From Synechococcaceae cyanobacterium (lineage in GTDB: Bacteria > Cyanobacteriota > Cyanobacteriia > PCC-6307 > Cyanobiaceae): a stretch of 10,827 bases of DNA. Made by a program: the position numbers and the translations under genes. Location: NCBI GenBank assembly GCA_947460085.1, contig CANHGA010000050.1, positions 1 to 10,827 of the forward strand. Direction: 5' to 3'. A model generated the notes under the pieces. That model had not been told where the DNA came from. It was given only the letters and a program-made list of their open reading frames with translations, and ran no database searches. Numbering within the stretch: the stretch's first letter is position 1; each line of letters begins with the position of its first letter. Positions 6,126 to 10,827 of the stretch are shown piece by piece.

Positions 6126-7552
6126 GTTGGCAGGTTGAGCTGTTGCTGCAGCACCCCCAGCTTGAGGGCCACCTCCTGCAGTTCCCGCTCCACCGTGGAT
6201 CCCCGCACAAGACCGGCGCCGGCCGTGAGTTCCAGGTGGCTGCCGCGCAGGGTACCGCTGCGAATGGCCACCCGCAGGTCAGCGTCGCCGGCGCTATCAA
6301 TCCAGCCAATGGGCGCGGCGTAGTGGCCCCGCTCAAACGGTTCGAGGCTGCGCAGCCAGCCCATGGCCTCTTTGCGGGGTAAACCCGCCACGGCGGGGGT
6401 GGGGTGCAGGGCGGCCGCAATCGCCAGGGGTTGTTCCCCCTGGAGATGGGCGGTGATCGGCGTGTGCAGATGCACCAGTCGCCCGTGGCGGGCCAGGCGG
6501 GGATGCCTGGGGCGGCGCGGGTTGAGGCCTGCCTGGCGCAACACCGAGGTGATGGTGTCCACCACCAAGTCGTGCTCGTGGCGATCTTTGCTGGATTGCA
6601 GCAGCCCTGGGGCCGTGGGCCCCCAGGGGGTGGTGCCGGCCAGGGCATCGCTGCGCAATTGGTTTTGACGCACGGTGAGCAGCCGTTCGGGTGACGCGCC
6701 GATCAGGGCTGACCCTGCCGCCCGTTGCCAGAGGAAACGGCAGCTGCCGCTTTGGTGCCTGCGCAACGGGGCCAGCAGCTCCAACGGGTCGATGGCCCGA
6801 TCCAGGCTCAGGTCCTGGCGCACCGCTAGCACCAGTTTTTGCAGATCCCCCTGGTTCACCAGGTCCATGGCCTGCTCGACGGCCGAGCGATAGCCCTGCT
6901 CCCAGGGGGTGCCATGGCGAAGCTGGGCGGTAGCGCCGAGCGGGGAGGTGGAGCTGAGCTGGGTCGTGGTGGCAGAGCGCGGCGTGCCATGCCAGGCCGC
7001 CATCAGGGCTTGGGCCTTCTCCCAGAGTTCCTCCGCCAGGCTGCGGGCTGTCACCTCACCGCCAAGGGGCCGTTGCAGCCGCAGCCAGCAGTGCAGGCCC
7101 TGGCGGCTCAATTGCCAGCGGGGCAGCACCGCTTGCACCCCGGGGATGGCGCCTGCGGATTGCTCGAGGGGGGCATCAAAGAAGCCAAAGGCCAGCAGCA
7201 CCCTGGGCCGAGCCAGGGGCGGACAGTCCTGGGGGGTGGCGAGGCGACTCAGGCTGGCGCTGGCAAAGCGTTGGGCCAGCTCAAAGCGGCGCGGACCACT
7301 GAGCTCCAGGCTGTTGCAGCGGCCGCTGGCGGCCAGGCAAAGGCCCGGGGCCCCATCCCAGAGGAAGCGAAATCCATCCCCCTGGCTGCCATCTCCCTGG
7401 CCGCCAGCCCCGGGATCGAGATGGGGCAACAGCACCATCGGGTCGCCCCCAGCCAGGGGCATGGCCAGGCTCAAGACGCCATCGTCCTCCAGCTGGCGAG
7501 CGCTGTCGCTCGCTACAGCCAGCAATTCGGTGAAGGAATGGGGGGCCTGCAC
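6095..7552 (-). CDS. menF: Isochorismate synthase
   Basis: MenF isomerises chorismate to isochorismate, the entry step of the phylloquinone pathway. The 485-residue protein has a variable N-terminal half and a C-terminal chorismate-binding domain from about 215. Visible there are LQKLVLAVR (238-245) with the likely general-base Lys239, GASPERLL at 285-292, ALAGTTPWG at 303-311, the acidic SKDRHEHDLVVDTI segment at 321-334, and GYAAP-like HYAAPIGWID at 410-419. TAGAGLVRGSTVERE at 443-457 closes the active site. TrpE and PabB share the fold, but the segment HPTPAVAGLP (383-392) and the men neighbours favour isochorismate synthase. The start is GTG 7552; the frame closes at a TGA at 7588-7586 and no ATG lies between. 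It is divergent from menA-menC-menE across 75 bases and overlaps gshB tail to tail. Confidence 0.92.
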   Translation of the reverse strand: MQAPHSFTELLAVASDSARQLEDDGVLSLAMPLAGGDPMVLLPHLDPGAGGQGDGSQGDGFRFLWDGAPGLCLAASGRCNSLELSGPRRFELAQRFASASLSRLATPQDCPPLARPRVLLAFGFFDAPLEQSAGAIPGVQAVLPRWQLSRQGLHCWLRLQRPLGGEVTARSLAEELWEKAQALMAAWHGTPRSATTTQLSSTSPLGATAQLRHGTPWEQGYRSAVEQAMDLVNQGDLQKLVLAVRQDLSLDRAIDPLELLAPLRRHQSGSCRFLWQRAAGSALIGASPERLLTVRQNQLRSDALAGTTPWGPTAPGLLQSSKDRHEHDLVVDTITSVLRQAGLNPRRPRHPRLARHGRLVHLHTPITAHLQGEQPLAIAAALHPTPAVAGLPRKEAMGWLRSLEPFERGHYAAPIGWIDSAGDADLRVAIRSGTLRGSHLELTAGAGLVRGSTVERELQEVALKLGVLQQQLNLPTQLASNRSIV

Positions 7553-7627
7553 CAGGAAGGGCCTTGGGCCGAGGCGAAGAGCTGCTCAAATGTATGGGTC
7601 TTCCCCTCCTTGCCGCTGGCGGCACCC
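7553..7627. promoter_or_regulatory. Divergent menF-menA intergenic region
   Basis: These 75 bases separate the GTG of menF (minus) from the ATG of menA (plus) and presumably hold both promoters, making a shared control point for phylloquinone synthesis. The only AT-richer patch is around 7588-7600 (TCAAATGTATGGG), where a -10-like element could sit, but I see no good paired -35 box, repeat or terminator. Confidence 0.35.
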
Positions 7628-8617
7628 ATGCCTGAGCTCGAGGTCGTCGCAAGCCGTTACGCCACCAACCGGGATCGCCGCCAGCTCTGGAAGGCCGCGA
7701 TCAAGTGGCCGATGTACGCCGTGGCGGTGATGCCAGTGCTGGTGGCGGCGGGCTGGCAGCTGGGGCGGAACCAGCCCTTGCGCTGGGATCAGCTACTGGT
7801 TTTTTTGTTGGCGGCGATCCTGCTGCTGGCCTGGGAAAACCTGGCTAACGATGTTTTTGATGCCGATACGGGCGTTGATGTGCTCGGCAAGCCCCACTCG
7901 GTGGTCAACCTCACGGGTCGCCGCGACCGGGTCGCCACTTGGGCCCATGGTTGTTTGGTGTTGGGTTTGGGGCTGATGGCCCTGGTGGCCTGGCGCAGTT
8001 CCCCGGCGGTTTTAGCGCTGGTTTTGGCCTGTTGCGGCCTGGGTTATCTCTACCAGGGCCCCCCGTTTCGCCTGGGGTATCGGGGGTTGGGGGAGCCCCT
8101 GTGTTGGCTGGCCTTTGGGCCCCTCGCCACGGCGGCGGGATTGCTCGCCCTCGCTCCTGCGGCCATCGGCGGGGACCAGGCGCCTTGGGCCCAGATCCCT
8201 TGGCGCCAGGCCATCGAGCTGGGCAGTGGCCCGGCCCTGGCCACCACCTTGGTGTTGTTTTGCTCCCATTTCCACCAGGTGGATGAGGATGGGGCCCACG
8301 GCAAACGTTCGCCGGTGGTGCGGCTGGGCACCGGCCCCGCGGCCCGCCTGGTGCCGTGGATGGTCGCCCTCACCCTGGCGTTTGAGTGGGCCCCGATTCT
8401 GGCGGGGCAATGGCCGCTTACGGCATTGCTAGGCGTGATTGGCTTGCCGCCGGGTCGGGCCTTGATTGCCCTGCTGCGCGACCACCACCGGGAACCGGAT
8501 CGGATCGCCGGCAGCAAATTTTTGGCCCTGCGGTTTCAAGCCCTCAATGGCCTGGGCCTGGCGGTGGGCCTGGCCCTGGGACCCCTGCTAGGGCCCTCGC
8601 TTGCCGGTCCAGGCTGA
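7628..8617 (+). CDS. menA: 2-carboxy-1,4-naphthoquinone phytyltransferase (MenA)
   Basis: A UbiA-family membrane prenyltransferase of 329 residues that attaches the phytyl chain to the naphthoate ring, committing it to phylloquinone for photosystem I. Substrate and magnesium are held by two Asp-rich motifs, both intact: NLANDVFDADTGVD (71-84) followed by KPHSVVNLTG (88-97), and SHFHQVDEDGAHGKRSPVVRLG (213-234). The N-terminus RRQLWKAAIKWPMYAVAVMP (17-36) is typical of cyanobacterial MenA. Eight or so hydrophobic helices run between about 27 and 325. The same frame is open upstream through the antisense of menF as far as 6839; I start at ATG 7628 because the MenA-like sequence begins there and the upstream part has no UbiA character. 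In cyanobacteria phytyl rather than octaprenyl diphosphate is the usual donor (established for the group). menC follows within five bases. Confidence 0.95.
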   Translation: MPELEVVASRYATNRDRRQLWKAAIKWPMYAVAVMPVLVAAGWQLGRNQPLRWDQLLVFLLAAILLLAWENLANDVFDADTGVDVLGKPHSVVNLTGRRDRVATWAHGCLVLGLGLMALVAWRSSPAVLALVLACCGLGYLYQGPPFRLGYRGLGEPLCWLAFGPLATAAGLLALAPAAIGGDQAPWAQIPWRQAIELGSGPALATTLVLFCSHFHQVDEDGAHGKRSPVVRLGTGPAARLVPWMVALTLAFEWAPILAGQWPLTALLGVIGLPPGRALIALLRDHHREPDRIAGSKFLALRFQALNGLGLAVGLALGPLLGPSLAGPG

Positions 8618-8622
8618 AGCCT

Positions 8623-9594
8623 GTGGTGGAGCCGCTGTTGCGTCTTGCCTGGCGCCCTTTCCAGTTCCACCTGCCCCAGGCCATGGTCACGGCCCAAGGG
8701 GCCTTGGCCCAGCGCCGCGGCTGGTTGCTGCGCCTAGAAGCCGCCGATGGCCGGCTGGGCTGGGGGGAGGCGTTGCCGCTGGAGCCGGAGCAGGGGGCGC
8801 TAGCTGGGGCGATCCAGGCCCTGCCCCAGGGAATGGGCCGCCCCCAGATCGAAGTCGCGATCGGCGCCGCCCCCAAGTCCCTGGCCTTTGCCCTGGGGGC
8901 TGCCCTGGCCGAACTGGATGGTTTGGGCAGTCTGGGGAGGGGCGGGTGGTTGCACCCCCCGGCTTCGGCGTGGCTGCTGCCGGCTGGGGAGCGGGCGGTG
9001 GAGGAGCTAGAGCGGGTTCTGGCATCAGGGCCATCGCCCCCGCCCCCGGCCTTCAAGTGGAAGGTGGCCGCCTTGCCCGCCCGCCAGGAGCTGGACCTGC
9101 TGGAGCTGCTATTGCAGCGGCTGCCTGCTGGGGCGTTGCTCCGGCTCGATGCCAATGGGGGCTGGGATCGGGCCACAGCCGCAGCCTGGGCGGATCGCTT
9201 GGCGAGCGAACCCCGGCTGGAGTGGCTGGAGCAACCCCTGCCCCCCTGCGATCAGGAGGGTTTGGTGGCCCTGGCGGCCAGGGTGCCGGTGGCCTTGGAT
9301 GAATCGCTGCGGGCCTCCCCTGCCCTGGCGGCAAGTTGGCCCGGCTGGCAAGTGCGTCGTCCGCTCTTAGATGGCGACCCCAGGCCGCTCCTGGCCGCCT
9401 TTGAGGCGGGTCAACCCCATTGGATGGTGAGCACGGCCTTGGAAACGGGCATTGGCCGGCGCTGGGTGCACCATTTGGCCGCCCTCCAGGCCCTCGGTCC
9501 CACGCCCACGGCCCCTGGGTTGGCGCCAGGCTGGTGTCCCCAGGGCGACCTGTTCAGCGCCGATCCGCTAGTGGTTTGGCAGGCGGCCGCATGA
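8623..9594 (+). CDS. menC: o-Succinylbenzoate synthase (MenC)
   Basis: An enolase-superfamily enzyme dehydrating SHCHC to o-succinylbenzoate. From GTG 8623 it has 323 residues: an N-terminal capping domain (RRGWLLRLEA at 31-40, LGWGEALPLEP at 45-55), then the barrel. The KxK pair is FKWK with Lys145 and Lys147. Metal ligands are Asp176 (LDANGGW), Glu203 (LEQPLP) and Asp226 (ALDES). The second catalytic Lys expected after the DES strand is Arg246 in QVRRPLLDGD (see findings). STALETGIG lies at 270-278. The start is uncertain: GTG 8623 and GTG 8626 lie just after the menA stop, whereas TTG 8638 has GTGGAG (8626-8631) six bases upstream and would give 318 residues. The stop TGA overlaps the menE ATG (ATGA), indicating coupling. 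Cyanobacterial homologues are divergent; the men context makes the role firm. Confidence 0.9.
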   Translation: MVEPLLRLAWRPFQFHLPQAMVTAQGALAQRRGWLLRLEAADGRLGWGEALPLEPEQGALAGAIQALPQGMGRPQIEVAIGAAPKSLAFALGAALAELDGLGSLGRGGWLHPPASAWLLPAGERAVEELERVLASGPSPPPPAFKWKVAALPARQELDLLELLLQRLPAGALLRLDANGGWDRATAAAWADRLASEPRLEWLEQPLPPCDQEGLVALAARVPVALDESLRASPALAASWPGWQVRRPLLDGDPRPLLAAFEAGQPHWMVSTALETGIGRRWVHHLAALQALGPTPTAPGLAPGWCPQGDLFSADPLVVWQAAA

Positions 9595-10827
9595 CCCTCC
9601 CTTCCCAGCTCTTTCAAGATGTCTCCGCCCTGGAAGGGGCTTGGCGGCGTAGGCAGCTGGTGGTGCTGGCGCCGCCGGAGCAGCAGTCTTGGGCCCAAAC
9701 CCTGCTCAACCCAGCGCTGCGCGCTGAGCTCGAAGCCACCTGGGGCCCCGGGGTGGTGGTGGGCAGTGGCGGCAGCATGGGCGGGCGGCGCTGGTGCCTG
9801 CAGCCCCTCAGCCATTTGGAAGCCTCGGCGGCGGCTACGGCGGAGTGGTTGCGCCAACAAGGCATTGATCCTGCCGCTTGCCTCCATCTCAATCCACTGC
9901 CCTTGCACCATGTGAGCGGCTTGCTTCCCCTCGTGCGTTCTCACCAATGGGGAGCGCGGCACCAGCTGGTGCCGCCCGGTTTGCTGCGGGAGCCCGAAGC
10001 CCTGGTGGAGGCGGTGGCGTTGCCCGACCAACCGGTGCTGCTGTCGCTGGTGCCCACCCAGTTGGCCCGCCTGATGGTGGTGCCGCAGGCCCGGGCCTGG
10101 CTGCGCCAATTGGCGGTGGTGTGGGTGGGAGGGGCGGCCCTGCCGGAGGCGGTGGCTGCCCAGGCCCGCTCGGCCGGGATTCGGCTGGCCCCTTGCTACG
10201 GCGCCACGGAAACGGCGGCCATGGTGAGCGCGCTGCCCCCGGGCCAATTTTTGGCGGGGGCCAGCGGTTGCGGCCAGCCCTTGGCGGATGTGCGGCTCCG
10301 GACCGATGCCCCCACGGGGGCGGTGGAGGTGGCCACGGACCGGCTTAGCCCAGGCTGGATTAGCGATAGCGGAGCTCTAGAGCCGCTGCCGCGCACGGCC
10401 GATGGCTGGTGGCGCAGCGGCGATGGCGGCCGGCTGGGCTCTTCGGGGCTGGAGATCTTCGGCCGACTCGATGGGGCGATCCAAAGTGGCGGTGAAACGG
10501 TGTTTCCCGAGCAGCTCGAGCAGCGCCTGCGGGCCCTGGCGCAGACGCAGGGCTGGCCTTTGCAGGAGCTGCTGCTGCTGGCAGTGGCGGAGCCCGGCTG
10601 GGGTGAGCGCCTGATGGCTTTGGTGCGCCCGGCCGAGCCAGTCAATGGAGAGCCAGGGAATGGTCAGGCCCTCATCGCGATGCTCCAGGCTGCGGTTGCG
10701 GCCTGGCCCCCGGCTGAGCGACCGAGGCAATGGCTGATCTGTGAGTCGTTGGCTCCTTCTCCCCAGGGCAAATGGCTGCGCAGCCATTGGCAGCGGTGGT
10801 TGCAATCGCTAGAAGCAGATCAGAGCC
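9591..10827 (+). CDS. menE: o-Succinylbenzoate-CoA ligase (MenE), 3' end beyond window
   Basis: An AMP-forming acyl-CoA ligase that activates o-succinylbenzoate to its CoA thioester. It starts at ATG 9591, overlapping the menC TGA by four bases, and stays open to base 10827 (412 codons, no stop). Motifs in order: a P-loop-like GSGGSMGGRR (58-67), LNPLPLHHVSG (100-110), LVPTQLARL (153-161), WVGGAALP (178-185), CYGATETAAMV (202-212), RSGDGGRLG (276-284), and IFGRLDGAIQSGGETVFPEQLE (289-310). Near the C-terminus SPQGKWLR holds the likely adenylation lysine Lys394. The protein is compact: the P-loop lies only about 60 residues from the start and lacks the usual PK lysine, as if the N-terminal subdomain were trimmed. 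The Lys394 motif so near the window edge indicates that only a few residues are missing. It is the third gene of the menA-menC-menE run. Confidence 0.92.
   Translation, partial: MTLPSQLFQDVSALEGAWRRRQLVVLAPPEQQSWAQTLLNPALRAELEATWGPGVVVGSGGSMGGRRWCLQPLSHLEASAAATAEWLRQQGIDPAACLHLNPLPLHHVSGLLPLVRSHQWGARHQLVPPGLLREPEALVEAVALPDQPVLLSLVPTQLARLMVVPQARAWLRQLAVVWVGGAALPEAVAAQARSAGIRLAPCYGATETAAMVSALPPGQFLAGASGCGQPLADVRLRTDAPTGAVEVATDRLSPGWISDSGALEPLPRTADGWWRSGDGGRLGSSGLEIFGRLDGAIQSGGETVFPEQLEQRLRALAQTQGWPLQELLLLAVAEPGWGERLMALVRPAEPVNGEPGNGQALIAMLQAAVAAWPPAERPRQWLICESLAPSPQGKWLRSHWQRWLQSLEADQS

Noticed and set aside
6839..7627. Long open plus-strand extension upstream of menA (263 codons)
   Set aside because: It lies antisense to menF, has no UbiA-like sequence and is Gln/Gly/Ala-rich as expected for shadow frames in GC-rich DNA; MenA similarity begins at the ATG 7628.
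9411..10247. 278-codon minus-strand frame over menC and menE
   Set aside because: It is antisense to well-supported genes, low in complexity and has no recognisable motif.
1..10827. Novel defence, mobile or secondary-metabolite system
   Set aside because: Every open stretch is accounted for by housekeeping genes; I saw no transposase, integrase, toxin-antitoxin pair, regularly spaced repeats or tRNA-like attachment site.

Overview
The window looks like chromosomal DNA from a GC-rich picocyanobacterium of the Synechococcus/Cyanobium type. Support comes from a cyanobacterial-style MenA (phytyltransferase of phylloquinone synthesis), a DUF3285 micro-protein that I recall mainly from marine and freshwater Synechococcus/Prochlorococcus, a HIP1 palindrome (GCGATCGC), extremely tight gene packing and frequent non-AUG starts. 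It reads as a housekeeping region. I see no tRNA or rRNA, insertion sequence, phage gene, CRISPR array or defence system, and no non-coding stretch above about 90 bases.

Layout. (1) 1-957 (+): 3' part of a HisC-like PLP aminotransferase, cut by the window start. (2) 954-4767 (-): a compact six-gene cluster read right to left: prfB (release factor RF2, with a programmed +1 frameshift), a 52-aa DUF3285 membrane protein, ybeY (rRNA-processing endoribonuclease), dgkA (diacylglycerol/undecaprenol kinase), pabA/trpG (glutamine amidotransferase of aminodeoxychorismate/anthranilate synthase) and a secreted metallo-beta-lactamase-fold protein that has lost most of its metal ligands. (3) 4855-6125 (+): grxC and gshB, a glutathione pair separated by 2 bases and divergent from prfB. 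(4) 6095-7552 (-): menF (isochorismate synthase), convergent with and overlapping gshB by 31 bases. (5) 7628-10827 (+): menA, menC and menE (cut by the window end), divergent from menF.

How the genes work together. menF, menC, menE and menA supply four steps of phylloquinone (vitamin K1, the photosystem I quinone) synthesis: chorismate to isochorismate, the o-succinylbenzoate synthase step, its CoA ligation, and phytylation of the naphthoate ring. MenF and PabA both draw on chorismate. GrxC and GshB belong to glutathione redox metabolism. RF2 and YbeY serve translation and ribosome quality control. Neighbouring stop and start codons touch or overlap (TAATG, TGAgATG, ATGA, CTAG), suggesting translational coupling inside the clusters.

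The points most worth a second look are the degenerate metallo-beta-lactamase-fold protein, the RF2 recoding site and its coupling to the DUF3285 gene, an Arg in place of the expected second catalytic Lys in MenC, and an acidic repeat-encoded insertion in YbeY. I found no convincing new multi-gene system.
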